From NCBI GenBank assembly GCA_947396885.1, contig OX377204.1, positions 54,733,139-54,797,138 of the forward strand: DNA of 64,000 nt, in the 5' to 3' direction. Both the position numbers and the translations under genes were made by a program. Shown here piece by piece: positions 1 through 15,200 of the stretch (position 1 is its first letter; every line of letters starts with the position of its first letter). The DNA is from Heligmosomoides polygyrus polygyrus (Eukaryota; Nematoda; Chromadorea; Rhabditida; Heligmosomidae). The notes under the pieces are model-generated. The model worked only from the letters and a program-made list of their open reading frames with translations. It did not search any database and had not been told where the DNA came from.

Positions 1-62
1 CTTTTTGCAGGAGAGGGCTGAGCCAAAGCAAGAGAAGGCGAGACACGAAGGACCTTTTCTCA

Positions 63-225
63 TCAAGGAGCGAGACGTTCGCTCGTGACGATTTGCTCAC
101 GTCTGACAGCGCCTTCGCATGGCGAGATAGAGCAAGAGCTGCAATCATTGTCTGTATGTCTGGCAACATACGCACATGTACTGACGGACAAAGCGCTTTT
201 GCTCGCAACGCTGTCGGAGCAGTAG
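63..225 (-). CDS. Candidate last exon: Ser/Cys-rich tail with stop
   Basis: Acceptor CATTCTTTTAG, 163 nt (2 in), TGA at 63-65. It encodes [20 protein letters not shown], then a Cys/Ser-rich stretch and [11 protein letters not shown]. The phase matches the transmembrane exon. No homology is recognised. No polyadenylation signal is visible in the 62 remaining bases. Confidence 0.45.
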
Positions 226-3200
226 CTAAAAGAATGTCCCGGTTATGATGCCTAACCTGCTCCTAAGAAAAGCAAAGCGAATCACTTCGTTTGCTCTCTC
301 ATCCACAACAGCCTAATGCTGACCTGCTACGAAATCTGCGACCGAATCTCTGACACGGTTTTAAGCAGTAATCTTTGTGTCCTCTGCAATCTCCTAGTGT
401 TAGGCTACTCAAGGTGTAGATTCGACTAAATGTCATTCTGTATGAAAAGTGTTTTTGAAGCCCTTGAGTAAACACATCATCACCAACGGGTGCACCTTTT
501 CCTAGTTTACTATCGCGCTGTTCAACAAAATACCCCAAATAAACTAACTCTTTCTGAATGGCCATGTCACTGATGTCGGTGAATCAGTAAAGATTATGAC
601 TGAAAGCGTAGAAAATTGAAACGTTGTAACTCGTCAGTCGCAGGGATTTCGTCGCAGTCGTCCGAACGTGGACATTTTAGATTCATTTGGTTTACATACA
701 GGGGACTGCATGCTAATTACATTTTTGCAGCGCATCAATTAGTTTTCTGTACCTTCCTTGAAGGCTAGAGTAAACACAGAACACTGCAACTTGTAGCAAT
801 ATCACCACCTATATATAAAAGAGTTTGTCCGTCGAGTGATATAATCTAAGTGAGATACGCCGCATCACCCACAGCGAGAGCGGTCGAATGATCTAACCTA
901 CGTGAGGTACGCCGCATCACCCACAGCGAGAGCGGTCGAATGATCTAACCTAAGTGAGATACGCCGCATCACCCACAGCGAGAGCGGTCGAATGATCAAA
1001 CCTAGGTGAGGTACGCCGCATCACCCACAGCGAGAGCGGTCGAATGATCTAACCTAAGTGAGGTACGCCGCATCACCCACAGAGAGAGCGGTCGAATGAT
1101 CTAACCTACGTGAGGTATGCCGCATCACCCACAGCGAGAGCGGTCGAATGATCTAACCTAAGTGAGGTACGCCGCATCACCAACAGCGAGAGCGGTCGAA
1201 TGATCTAACCTAAGTGAGGTACGCGCATCACCCACAGCGAGAGCGGTCGAATGATGTAATCTAAGTGAGGTACGCTGTATCATCCACAGCGCAGTAAACA
1301 TTTCCCATTGAACGTGGGAATTGTTGCAGCATGGGAAGCGCATCCTTTTAATGCTTGACACAACAGCACCTACGCGTGTTCCTGAGCGTCCAGATTCAGA
1401 AGCCGTGCCGCCGACTTTATGCCATTAACATAAGAAGACCACTAAAGGGGTAACAGTATAAGGGGAGACTTCGAGGTGGAGAACTGACAGCGACCAGGTG
1501 GTAGCGACTTAGAGGAAGCCTCGGGATGGGGGGGGGGGCGATAGGGGGATCAATGAAGCAGGCCAGGAGGTGACACCAAGAAGTGTTTAGGCATTAAGGA
1601 GGGACCAGTAGGGAGTTAACAATCAGGGGGGAGCAGTTAAGAGGATCAGTAAGGGGATCCATTACCAGTAAGAGAGTACGGATTTAGAAGATGTGACATC
1701 GATGACACGCAATGAGCGTTCGTTCGCCGTCGTCGTGTGTGAGCATGGGAGAGCTACTTAATTGGGGAGAGTAGTAAGGAGTATTCCGAGGTGGAGGGGT
1801 TCTACCTGGAAGAAGGGACCTGGAGTCGGGACCAGGACTAGGAACCAACAAGAAGGGAGCCGTAAGGGAGTTCATACGAGGAACAAAGGAATCTGCCATA
1901 TGCATAGCCTCATCAGGCTCGACATAGCGGAGACTGTGCGCGCTTCTGAGCTTCTTAATTCGGAAGGCGGGTCTTCTGAGCTTCCGGATTTAGAATATGG
2001 GCGCAATACGTCGCGCAACAAGCGTACTGATTCTGAATATGTGTCACCGACGTCTGCCGTTATCATGGGAGACCCACTAAGGATGTGGTGGAGAAGAGCA
2101 GTAAGGGAACCTCTAGGGTTTACCAGGAGAGCGAGCAGGAAGGAAAGGAGTAACCTGGAGAAGGGACCAGGAGGGGAAAACCAGCAAGAAGAGACCAGTA
2201 GGGGTTAAAAGTGGAAACAAAAAAGTGGGCCAGGAGTTGGGACCAGGAGGGTGGGGGAACTAAAGAGGGAAGGGAAGGCCAGTAAAGGCGGACCAGAATG
2301 AGATCCAGTAAAAAGAAACGAGTGAGGGGAACCTGGCTTCGGAAGAGATGTCAACGATACCCGGAGACGCTAGATGTTGAGCATGAGAGCGGTTGCGGAA
2401 GAGCAACCTGAGGGACAGAAGTACTGCGCAGAGCAAACCAATGCACAGTCCGGAGAGAAGGCCTATGATGAAGGTGCCGAAGTGGCGAACGGCTTGATGC
2501 CGATAAAGCACGCAGCAGGTCCTAGATGTTAGCGAATTTTAAGTTTTACAAAAACAACTTTCCATAGTTCAATGATGCTGCAAAGTCGCGCGGAGCGCGC
2601 AACTGCGAGACACGCCTTTAGGCGTGTCGGAGCACTTGTGTAGAAGATAAAGGATAAAGGTTGGCGTTAATCAATTCCTCCGTGGGATGCATGACGTATC
2701 TACTTCTACGGAATATGGTCGAGACGATTCAAATGCGTATTTGGCTATATGTACAACGAGTTGCGCTGACCAGCCAGGGCACAAGGCAATGTTCTTTTCC
2801 TAGGAACGTATGGTGCCAAATCGCCGACCTTGGGTGGAACACGAACCAAGAGCGTTGATTCGGGCAGCGCGCAACAGCCGGTCTCTCCGACTTTTCCGCC
2901 AGTGGAAAGTATAACGGATTGCTCCAAAAGTGTGACTACTAATAGAAAGGCCATGCCTTTAAAGTTGTTTGAACCACTAACAAAATTCAAGACCTGGTAG
3001 AGAACAGGGATAAGGATCGTCGTTAATCTCTCCTTTGAGGGGTGCGCCACTCATTTTTCTTCAATGGTATGGGTCAATGAGATAAAAGGCTTTGCTGAAC
3101 TGGGCGAGACCCGCAACAGATCAGTTCAGGGTATGCTCATACAGGCGCTTCGAGAACTGTAAAAATGCAAATGCCCATTCTGTTTGCTTTGATAATTTCT

Positions 3201-6200
3201 ATCAAAAAAGAACACTTCGACGTCATGTCCACAAAACGTATTTATACCAAGAAGGTCTTACAAGCCTTCCTCTTTGTCCTCTGACTACGGAGATCGAAGC
3301 CATGGCTATGTTTACGTTGCCTGCCGCCATTTGCCCCCTAGATATGTCGGAGGGTAGTTTGAACTCCCTTTCGTGGCGCAATTTTTTACGTTATTAGCTC
3401 TCTGAGTTTTTCAATTGTATTTGTTCGTTTGCACTTTTTACTTCCTGCTGATGGGCATTCAAGCAACAGAGCAGTGTGGTCACGTCACTCGATCAGCGCT
3501 CTATGGTAGTTGTTCTTTCATAACTTTGATGCACCCGTATTTAGGCCTAGAGTTGAAGGGAAGGTAAGAGAGAGCTATACAGTGTAGTACAAAGATGGAA
3601 CGAGCTTTCGCTCCAAGCACGACAATCAGATTCTTTATTGGCAACTACGTTACAATTATTTGAACAGTACATGTTTCTTTGACACCCTGGCTAGTAACTC
3701 TTGTGGCATATGTCGACGGAAAAAGTATATATACAGGTTTTAAAGCAGCATAGAAACTTATGTCAAAGAATGCGCATCCACGACGGCAAGTACTTTTTTG
3801 TGATGTCTATCCCATTTTGGTTCTGGCTTTGTACAGTTTGAGCTCGCTCCTTGCTCTTAATCAAATTGAGTCCGTGCACTTCATATCAAACGAAGCAAGC
3901 ACCTCTGAACGCACCAGATGAAAGGCCGTGAAGTCAGCAGTCGCACTGGTGAGAGGAAACGAAGGCTTTCGATATCAAGCGAATTAATTTTGGATAAACA
4001 ATAACACATCTGAGTTTGGAATTAGTGAAGAGGAGCCTACTACTGCTGAAATTCTCAACTCCACTGTATGCACTTTCAACATTACGAATTTGATAGTGAT
4101 CTTACCATATATAATTCGCTTAATCCGTGGGTAACGTTGTCAGTCAGGGTCAAGAGATGCCTACGACAGTGCTCATGCCAGCCGGGCTTCCCTTGAGCTA
4201 AACCATGGGCGATTGTTAGCGAACCCACAAACCTGGCAGCGAACCACTCAACTTTACGATATGTTAAGAGATAGAGCGTCACAGTGTGGATAGGGATCAT
4301 GTACAGAGCGTAGGGATTTAGAAGACGTGCCCTAGACACCGTTCAACGTGTGACAGGATTAACAAGACGTGTTGCAGACGTCATCCAACGTGAGTAGGGA
4401 CTCAGAAGACGTGCTGAAGACGTCGTCCAACTGCATGGGATTCAGTAGACGTGTCGAAGACGATGGAAGATTCCGGGGCATTCCGAGTAAGGGGAGCAGT
4501 ATGAGGGGGACAGTGAGGAGGGGATCAGCAAGGGGACCACTAGAGGGAGGTGAATAAGAGAGACAGGTTTTTCCCTCAGTATCATCCATTGTGTATCGAG
4601 TTACTGAAGATGCGTCACAAAAGTCGTGGCACGTGTGTCAGCAGGCAGAAGGAGTGTCATGGACGTCGTGGCAACGTGACACGTGAGTCGCGACTCAACG
4701 TCACATGTGCACGCTTGACTCTCACTCCGTCTCTTTGCCAGCAGATAGGTAAAGAAGTATTAGGAGGGAGGAAGAAGTAGGGAGCGTGACTATGGGAATC
4801 GGAGGAGCATTGTTGCCGTCGGTCTGTAAGTCGTGTCGACCTGTCGACCAATACTGATTATCTTTAGTTATATTTCTCCAGATTAAACACTTCGGATTGG
4901 GACTCTCATAAGTTGTTTCTCCCCTCGTAGGAAATGGGCATTTCGGAGAACAAATCGCGTACAAGCGACAGAGGATGGATTAGCTTCACAGGAGCAGTGA
5001 AGATTCTGATCTACCATACCCGCTGCACTAATCTATATAGGAAAACCAGTTTTTACTGTAATAAAAGTAAGAAGGCCAGAACAAGAAATGAGGAAGATTC
5101 GGGTTGATCTATTCTCGGGGCTTGGGGGCGAAGCCCCAACCAGACATCTGACGGCCGCTAGGCCACTGAACGTCTGGTAGAGATATATTTGATGTACTTT
5201 TACATAAAGATAGTCGGTTTCATTTTATTATTAACTCTTAAAATGTCCGGAGTTCCTAAGTTGAAACACATATATTGTATCACTATTTTTTATAAACTGA
5301 AAAAAGAATGAGTACATAGATAGGATAATAGTTTAAAAAAGCAAAAAATACATAAAAATTACGTAAAAGTGTTAAATATTGATAAAATGTGCATAATTTA
5401 AAAAATTAAGAACAATAAAAATAAAAACGATGAGGACGAAGGTTGATTATAAGTAAATAGAAAAAATTCAAATCATAAAAAAATAATAATAAATAATAAA
5501 TAAATGGATAAATGAAGTTTGAGGGTTGTGTATAAGTTTGAGGGTTGGGTATGTACATGTGTATGTGTATATGTGTATGTATAAATAATATTGGGTTAAT
5601 ATGTAGTTAGTAACAATATATTAACGGTTCTATAATGTAGTGCAATTGTAATAAAACATAAGTGTTATCTATATTTTTCAATTGTAAAATTGAGTTGCTA
5701 GTACAAGTTAAAAACAGTTTAAAAAAATATTTCGCCCAATACAGTACTAGGAAGTAAACTAATTAGTTCCCTTCTTCACTGATAGGTAACTAATTATAAA
5801 CATGTTTTGTATGAAGATAGAGGCGACGCAAAGCATGTTTAAGTTGTTGCTGGCTGTCGTTGTTTTGCATTATGTTGTTGTCCTTTGTTCAAAATTGTTG
5901 TGTCATTGTATTCTATGTTATTGAAGAGCTATGAAGGTAGTAATTTCGTTTTTTGGGTAATAATATAACAATTTTCTAAATAATTTTACGCATGGATTTT
6001 CACCTAATCCCATTGAGGCGGAGTCGAAGTGAGCTCGGTGATGTACTGTGAGTAGCAGAACGAGCTGATATGAGGAGACACACAGAAGTATTAGCTCTGT
6101 ATAGGTGAAAGAGAATATCCTGACTTCTGCGTTCTATTGGCGGGTGGTTTTCTTAATTCAGATGGAGTGGAGAGAAGCGCTGAACTGCGGATAGCGGTAA

Positions 6201-9200
6201 CCTCCTAGATTCCCTTCTGCAGCAAATCCATACAAAAAAGCCTACGAGAAGCTTCTGCTAGCAGCTGAGGAAGCTCAACTTTACGAGACGATGGAATTCG
6301 TCTATACGAAGTCTGGCGCTCCATATTCATCGCTAGCGGTCACTATGGAGCAGGCCTCTTAGGGATGTAAGGTTGTGTTGGCCAGCAACATCGACTGCTT
6401 GTGCCTTGCATGGTCATGCCTCGAACTGAGCTCTAATGGACCATGACCTCCGACCAAGGCTGTTCGACTTCTCCCTTCACCCCCGGCAGAGACGTGCGCC
6501 GACACTGTTGCCATGTACACTAATGGCACTAACGGCACAGAGCACTGGAGCGGCGTTTTTTGAAGTACAACCGCCGAACTTAACGCCGAACCAACATCGA
6601 AGTGTAGACATGGGTACTCGGCCCCCCTTCACGAGAGGAATGTTAAATGTCGATGGGTCGGTCACACCATAAGAAAAGAAAAGAAGGCGACAGATGGACG
6701 AAATAAGCACTGATGTGGATCCCGAGGGACGCCGACCGCCCTTGTGAGGACCCTCAACAAGGTGGCCGGTACGTCCGTCTCACGGCAGATCCAACTGACA
6801 TTTCAGTTTGTAAAGAATCATGTCTCTCGTCAACGTTACCATGTCTGAATGCGACAGCACCCTGGATGTCGATGGCGAAGCAGCGAAACGAATGGAAGCG
6901 TTGCTGTGACCTTCATCACGACCAGTGAAGACTGTCGTCTAGGTATTCAAGAAAGTTGTGCGGAAGATTTGACAAAGAAGATTTTCAAAGTGAGGCTCTT
7001 GTGAGTTTGATGTGGTGCGCAGCTGACGGTGAGTATGTCCTGATTTTAGTGGAAATTAAATTTTGCACATAGGTGGTGTGAGTTGTACACCTCCTGGCCA
7101 TATGGGAATACGACAATGCTGCTGCGCAACGGCGTCGTAATGAGAAATGTGGCAAACTGTCTCTAAATGGCGTAATCTTACAGCAGACAGTCGACAAAAA
7201 TGAGGCTAACTAGCTCCAGCACAGTGTGCCCGAAGCGCGCGAATTGCAATTCGAATTAAGCTTCGAAGGGTCAGGAAAGATAGCAAACTTCCTACCGTTC
7301 ATTTCTTCATGCCACCATTCAGAAGGCAAATGTCAGTTCAGGATCACGCTACGAGCTAGGTTGAGAGGTGCGAAAACCGGGCGGCAGCGGTTACCATCTG
7401 CTACGAGAGCATTGCGATTTTGAATAAATTTCCCTGCGTCCATAATCTCTTGTTCGTATTTGCATTCGATTTTAATGTTTGGGAACATCGCGAATTTTCA
7501 GCTTCACTCCAGCCAGGACTCCCTGCTGAAATCCATAGAATCCTTTATCGATGTCAACGCAAATTATGACGATTCAACGTTCGAGATAGGTGCTGTTGTG
7601 CTGTTGGGAAAGAAATAGGAATTTCAAAGTAAGATGAAACAAACGAAAACGGAAACGCAAGAAGAGAACGGCGACTGAGACAAACAGTTGAGACATTGGA
7701 AGGCAATGTGGGCGGTGAAATGAATAAACTATGAAAACCATAACAGCCACATGGTAGTCGACATGAAACAGTGTGAAACCCGTGATCCGGAAAGCCTCGA
7801 GGTGGCGGCTGTGGCGGTCGGTGTTACCTGAGCGCACTTAAGGAGGAGATAATGCTCGCCATCGACATGCGGTGGTTCGAGAAGGGCAGCTGAAGGCAGG
7901 CGCTGTCGTCGTCGGCCCACCACCGCTTCGTTCGGAATCGGATCGACTTCGACATGGCAGCCAACCCGTAGTTGTGCTCGGCCGACACACACAGGATGTA
8001 TCTGAACATGAGTGAATGCAACGCATAGCCGAGAACGACGTCCGAACCGATTTGCTTGCCAGCAGTGCAACAAGTTTCCAACTGAGGAGAGCCCGCAGAG
8101 CTGCCGAACTCTGCGAGGTTCGACTTGGGTCGTGTGCAAAAACGGCTGCTTCAGCGCACCTCAATTGATAGAAGCCGGTTTTTGAGACAACTCGGTTCAT
8201 CCCCCAATTCCTCTACGAAAAAACCGCTTCTCTGAGATTCAACTAATGGCTAAGCTTAGCAGAGATGTCAAAGAGTTTTGTGCAGTTATAGCAGTAGACG
8301 CGTTGATCTAGCAGCACATACATTCTGTTTTGGTGAGGGAGCGATGTGAACATACGAAAATATGCGGCGGCTGCGTAGTATGTGCTGTTAGATCAACGCG
8401 TCTACTGCTATAACTGCACAAAACTCTTTGACATCTCTGCTCAGCTTAGCCATTAGCTGTATCTCAGAAACGGTCTTTTTTGTAGAGGAATTGGGGGATT
8501 TGTTCGGAGATGTAGAACAATGCTTCCATTGTGAAAGACTTTGGACCATGGAAGTCTTCCGTAACCCTTAGAGTTGCGGTCCTTTGGATCGCCATCTTCC
8601 TGAAGGGCTAGGTTCGTGTATCTGCTTTTGCGCACCTTAGTACGTATCTTCTGACCCACGAAGAATTTTAGCTTTCTTTGAAGAGTGTGTGAAAAAACTG
8701 CGAGACAGTGACATGGTGGCGCGCTACGACCGCCTGGGTCACTATGTGGAATACTTGCCGCGAGTTGCGTTATTTGATGATGACTAAGAAGATGTATGGA
8801 GCGTGCTGAGGAGAGAATCATAATGTCTGCAGCCCCAAACGGTGTAAAGTGGTCTCAAATCTTCGCCAAGCATTCCGAATCAGTTTATAAAAGACATCTT
8901 CCGCACCTCAAGAGCTGACGATTAGATCCGGTGAGGCCCTTATTGGGTTGAAATAAGTTCCGGTAATGTTTACCGTTCTCTGCATAGTTTTCTGATACGA
9001 ACTCAACGCTCGTCTGACGGCCTCTTCTATAACTGCTTAAAATGGCTGCATCTGGTGTCCTCAGATTTGCACACAATAGAAGCCCTGCTCAATGGAGCCT
9101 GATAATCGGCGTTTGAGAATGTTAGATCTGTGCACTGGAAAAGGATCCGAAACCATTACAAGAACTACGAGCCTATATGCTTTTCTTCTTCGCAAAAAGA

Positions 9201-12200
9201 AAGATGTTGCTGTCGGCGCCTGAAGAAGTTCCTTATTTTCAGTGCGCTTATTTGTGCCAGCATGGATTCCTTTCAGAGAGGTTAGCCACCACCGCACTTC
9301 TCACAACTGTTACGCTGGGGCACGATAAAAGATCATCAATCAAGAAAAATGGCGTCCATGCAGCGTACGTTGACTTTTCTAAAGAATTCGACTCTGACTC
9401 TTTATCACTCCTCTCCTCCAAGTCTGAGCGGATGGGAGTTTCTGGATGCCTGCGTAGGCTTATAAAGCCTTTAGTGTCGAAGGGGTGCGAAGGAGTTGTT
9501 CTCATTATCTCCTACTGTAGACTGCGTAGAATGGAAATCGTAGCTCCGCAAGCGACTTGCTTTGCCTCCATTCTCTTCACTGTGCACATAATCGACTTAC
9601 CGGCGTGCTTTCCTTCCGAAATCTGCTGCTCGATGTATGTTGATGTTAAAATTTTTTCTCTTAACCATGCAACCGCGGTACAAGCAGAGCTGGACGGTGT
9701 GTTCAATTGGAAGGAGGAAGCGTGACGTTTAACTGACCGAAACTGAATTTCTAGTTCTTGGCTCTGTTTTTTGGCTCGCCTTTTTCGACAAAAGGTGTGT
9801 TGCTAGAAATCTCAGGAAGCGTCAGCGATTTAGACCTAATCTGCTTTAATGCACGCGTTAACAAAATGGTTTACTCAGTGAATTGTAAAGCTGCTTTCAT
9901 CTTTTCTTCTCAACTAGAAACATTAGCGTTCTTCACCGGCTCTTCATTATATACAATACCCGATACAAGGATTGGAAAAAACACCGCGGAAGGCGCCGTA
10001 GTCATATCCTTTTGAGAAACAGCACACCACTGTGAGGACCTCGACTAGATCAACCCAATGCTTTTTCGCCACTTTACTTATGACTGCTTATGATTGACAA
10101 TATTTGAAAGCACCGGGAGGACCTCTTTAGCGAGAGATGTCTCCACTGCAGCCAAAGAATATTGGGCAGAACTCGGATTCAAGTCTCCTATTACTGTAAC
10201 TGGCCGGAAGCGGTTCTCGAGAGAAATGTCTATATTCCGAAAACTTTACATAGATCAAAGGCAGTGTTAATCACTCCATCAGTCCTTACCAGGGACGCGC
10301 CATGCATTTTACTTCCACGAAATATCGTGGGGGTGAAATGCGTATTTCGCCTACGCAGTGACTGGTGGTGAGAGCCGATGAGTATGTAGGTGTTTTATCA
10401 TTCTCATGGTTGGACGAACCTACTGATGATTAGCCGACTCCGAACGAATGAGGGGATTATGCTGACTACTTGTTTCTCATATTCGGTTATTCCGAGTACC
10501 TTTTTCATAGGAATACATTGATACTTTTTGATAGTAGGAATTACTATAGCTAGGCTAGTATCAAACGATTGCTGTCCTTAAAGATCATAAGATCGCTTCT
10601 TCCAACTCTCTGTTGGAGGACTGACATGACTCATAGCACGGCCGGAAGCATTTTTTTTTGGAAGATCGCTGACTGACTAACGATCTCCCTGACATCGCTT
10701 ATGGCGTCTCCTTTGGAATTCCACAACCACTTTCGGCTAATTCCCAAATTCTCTGCTTTTCTTGCCAGATCTATTAAGTTACCGATAATGAGCACAAACA
10801 TAAGCATCCTTTACAGCACCGCAAAGCATTTCTCTAGATTTGCTGTGTGTAAACTATTCGTAAATATAGAAAGGATCAAATCACCTGGTATCAGGCAGCA
10901 AATCTGTGACTGTAAATCTCGTCGTGGATCCGACCTTGTACCTGTTCCAATAAACAAATTGAGGAGCAGGTTCTTGAGTGAACTGAATAACGTAGCTCTG
11001 GAAAAATCCCAAGGTACGAGAGCGGACAAATACGGACTGATGTAAAAACGACTGTTTGCTATGAGGTGGCGAACAACATTTTACTGACTTCTGTGCCGTT
11101 GTTGACCTTTGGTGAACGCCAGGAAACTGTAGCTGTCTCGCAACTGACTGCTTCAAGTCGTAGAGACTGAGGGACCGTACACGGTTCTAGAATAAAGTAC
11201 TTCGTTGTCAGGATTACAGTCAAACATAGTGCCTTAGAAATGCATGGAAGTTCTGTGATTTCAAAAGAAGCAACCCAACCTGTGTACTCCTGAGCTTTGG
11301 CAGACTTGCTGCAGCCGTAACGAGTGGTCGTTGTCAAACTGAACTCGTACAGAGTGAAGGACTTCAATCCGGTCACCAAATACTTTTCCTCGTTGATGAA
11401 GTCAACTCGCACCACATGATTCCGTCTTTGAGGTGTCCTGCAAAGCCTGTGGTGCCAAAACAGGAAATGGCAGGTGAGTTGACCAAGTCAATTGTTCCGA
11501 AAGAGCGTCTAGATGTTTAGTCCACACATTCACACCTCCATTTCATAAGAATTGCGTGCACTTCGACACGCGGACCTTTTGGATATCTGAAATTGAGCCC
11601 AAATGGTCCAGATGACGCTCTTTGGATGGTTTTAGGCGTCTAGAATGGAACGTTGATGACTCGACTACGGATCCTTTAGGCTTCTAAGAAAATGGTTTCA
11701 ATAATTTTTTTCAAAAACAGTGCATATACGGTGTCACAAAGAATTCTTGCTGTTCCGGCGAAAATAACATTGCTTCCCCATTAGGTGCCGCAAAAATTTT
11801 CGGCTTATCTCAAGCAAAGAAGTAAATAGCTTCCTACGTAAAAGATCTGAAATGCACTCCTTGCACTCGACGTGTTCTTGACTGATGACGTAAATGCCAA
11901 TTACAGAGAGCAGATGACGACTCGTTTTTGACGTTCTGCCTTGACAAGTCTTCTTCGTCAGCAGCGGCAAAGAACAACAGACATGACTTGTTGGACTGCT
12001 TGCAGAACGTTGGGTCAAAATAAGTGCCTAACGGCGAAAGAGATTGAGCAGCCACACTACTGCACGATTAGAGATGAAGCCTCCTCTCTTACGCAGCCTC
12101 AGTTACTTCTTATGTGAAGAGGCACGGAATACTATCAGTCAATCACCCGCATATTTGGCAAGCGGCGTATCGCCTACGACGTCAGCGTGGACGTTCGATC

Positions 12201-15200
12201 ATGAGAGGAAAAGAAAACTAAACGAAATTGCTGCTCAGTATTAACCTGCAATAAAGCCAAATGCAAAGAGCGCGCAATTCTCTACTGTGAAGCTCTGCGA
12301 AGGCGGTATCCGTACGGCACATAAAATGAAGGGCCCAAATCTGCTGGAAGAGATCGCAGGCTAAGCCAGCGGGCGCTGCTCTCCGGCTCCATCTGCTGGA
12401 GTGGACTGAGCGTTGCGAGGGTTTAGTCCCGCGTTGTAACCGAGAGCGGGCCCGCGTGGCATACGAGGCGCGAGCGCGGCCATGTATGTATAGGTTCCTG
12501 AAGCGCCACACCTTGCGCGGTGAAGGTCATACCATCTTTCGGCTGATTGTTCTGATGCCAACCCATTGCTTGCTGAGCGTCCATTTTGCTGCTCTGTCCG
12601 CGGCGATCAGCAGCGAGATCGCAGCATTGCCTGGCAATGGACGCGAAGCATCAGAGGAGGAGATGTAAAAGATCACCTATGGTGAGTTTCTCTTTCAGCC
12701 GTGTTTTGTTGCTGTCACACGAGAATGACCGTCGACGGAACTTGGAGCCGGTCGAGAACTCTGCGGTTGTTAGCAAACAACTGTGGTGAGTATTCAAACC
12801 AGTCTTCTGCAGATGGCATCAGTTAGCGATGAACAGGCAGCGAGACCTACAGGGTGATGATTTACTAGGGAGTAGCTAGAGCATGAGCTGGTAAAGTGAT
12901 AACTATCGTCGGGTTCCCCATCATGGCAGCAATGCGAGTCTACAACTGTAACAGCTCACTGCTGCTATGAAGAATGTTAGAGCAATGCCAAAATCTATGC
13001 TCGAACTAAAAATTTCTTCCTTATTGTGGTTGTCCTACGTCCACGTCGTTGTGGGGCCAGACGAAAAGCCAGCTGTGAACTACAGCCTAGGTACAAGTAC
13101 AAGCGGTGTATGTACCCTCATGTGGGAAGATCTGGATCTCGAAACCACCTCATCAACAACCACTCAGTCATCGACAGCCGGTTGTTGGGCTGAGGCTTGG
13201 ATAACTGCATACCTCGGCTTGTAGGTGAGCGTGTACCAGTATCGCTTGCCTTCGTCGACGTATCGTGGTGCTCTCCATCGCAGAAGAACAGAATCAGCCG
13301 TTGCGTGTGACGCAGTGAGGCTTTGCGGGCTCTCTGGACAGTCTGAAATATTGCCGCTGACACAAATGAATGTGTTGCAGCGAAGCCTGAAAGGCCGAAA
13401 CTTTCTGAGCCAACCTGGCAGAATCTCAGCTGGAGACTGGGCGAGATGCTTGAGTGCTGAAATGAAACGTTCTTAGTGGGCAACAGAACGAATTTCTGAA
13501 AGCAACTGTCAACGTGGAGTTTTAAATAACACCGTGCAAAACATGAGCCAGTTATTAGTCTAACCCTAATAATAAGGCGCATTCCTATACTTTTAACGAT
13601 CTTGAATGCTTCATAGAAGGCACTACATAAAACTTATAGGATTTGTTTAGCTTGCCACCAATGTCACAGAGCGTAATTCATGGGTTTTGACCCAGCCTTG
13701 CAGTACCTCCAGTTTTCTTTGGATAGCATCTCGCGCCTCTTTAACTCCACGTTATCTTCGAAATGTTTCAGGTACCACCGATACAGCATCCGATAATGTC
13801 CTGGCGCCACGATGATTATAACTGACATAAAGAGGGGTCGGTTTCAATTACTGCTTCGTTTGTACGCTTTCATACACATTACGGATCGGGGTTTTACGGT
13901 CCGGTATGATTGCGATTTAAATATAGGATGAAGATTTAAGTGATGGAGAGAATTGGATGCGCACTTTTCAATGACTTAGAGTGATTGGTGATTGGTGATC
14001 ATGGTGCGGCAAAATAGTGGTTTGCCACCCTCGCAGATGCATTCATAAGGAATCCATTCATAAATTGTGAAAGAGTAAAGCCATATAATTGCGATAGTAA
14101 CCTTAAGAGTTGGTTGGGTCAACATACGATCTTTGCGGACTACATGCAAGGAGCAGCAAATCCTGTCGGCGGCTCCGCATTCTATGCATTGGATCCTATC
14201 GAAAATCTGCGGATAATTGGATGATAATTGGATAACGGCGATCTTGCGGACCCTGGCTTTTGCATGATTCGAATTGGGATATCCGGCGGGCCCAGCATCT
14301 TCGGATGATCCAGATAACGGCGATTTTACGTAATCCATTTCGGATAACGGCAACTTCGCAAGCCCGGACTTTTGGATGATTCGGATCGGGATACGCAAAT
14401 CAGATATCCGAAAATGATTCGTTCGAAGCCATTGTATACCACATACACCCACTCGTCATCGCTCTTACCGAAATCACGTATGCAACTTTTTGGAACTGTC
14501 TGAATTGGGTCTCAAAAAAACTGATTTTGCTGAGAAACTACAGAAATTGAGTACTGCCGACTGCAGGGATTTCGGAGCGTGAACAGAACGCCTAGACTTA
14601 CGACGATCAACTAAATCTTTGGAAAGTGGGAGGTGAAAGTGCGACAGTGGGCGACAAACCCGTGAAGCGGATGTGATGGAGCGCCGTGACCGTTTCGAAC
14701 AGCTTCCGCATTGCCTCCCTCTTCATCGCCTCGATACGTCGCTGCTGCACCTCCTTCAACCAGGAGAGTGGGTCCTGCAACACAATGCGCCTAGTGAAAG
14801 TTCTAGGAATAAGAAGTACAAGCCAGGTGAAAGACCATTTCTAATGACGCAGTTTTGGCTCTCCACAGACAGTGGTAATTCTGCACAGCTTATGGGACTG
14901 ATTTCTGGTTGAGTCATTATCAACGGCAACCTGGTATTCAGTAGAAGTCACTGAGGAGCTGAGTTAAGAGCGCGAAAACTTGTGTTGGCGCCTATTGTCA
15001 TAACGCTTACATACCGCTGGAACATCCATTTATTACGCAGCTGATGCCCCCTACTGACTCTTTCCGAGCTTACCTTCTGCAGTCCTTTAATGGTGGTCGG
15101 ATCGAATCTTCTTCGCTAATCAAAGGCTCTACAAAAATGGGTTGCTGCATCCTGGTTAAGGCCCAGAAGAAGTATGTACATAGGTGTACGCTGTTGAAAT

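Noticed and set aside
838..1291. CRISPR array
   Set aside because: Units are contiguous tandem repeats without unique spacers, and the genome is eukaryotic.
1762..2208. 148-codon Arg/Gly/Glu-rich plus-strand frame
   Set aside because: It lies in the purine-rich degenerate repeat, where stop codons are rare; not a protein.
5195..6000. AT-rich region as a possible origin or matrix attachment site
   Set aside because: There is only base composition and a short microsatellite; no specific signal.
7828..7910. Serpin-like strand ([12 protein letters not shown])
   Set aside because: The resemblance is short, and the same exon clearly encodes the end of an FN3 domain.
11085..11095. Donor TCA|GTAAAA for the FN3-2 exon
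   Set aside because: It looks strong but shifts the frame against the next FN3 exon; GAA|GTCAGT four bases earlier keeps it.
14600..14774. Exon 9 as the terminal exon of a normal K2P channel
   Set aside because: Kept as an alternative, not the main model, because the GTTTGT donor and the phase of the next two exons allow a continuous reading into FN3.
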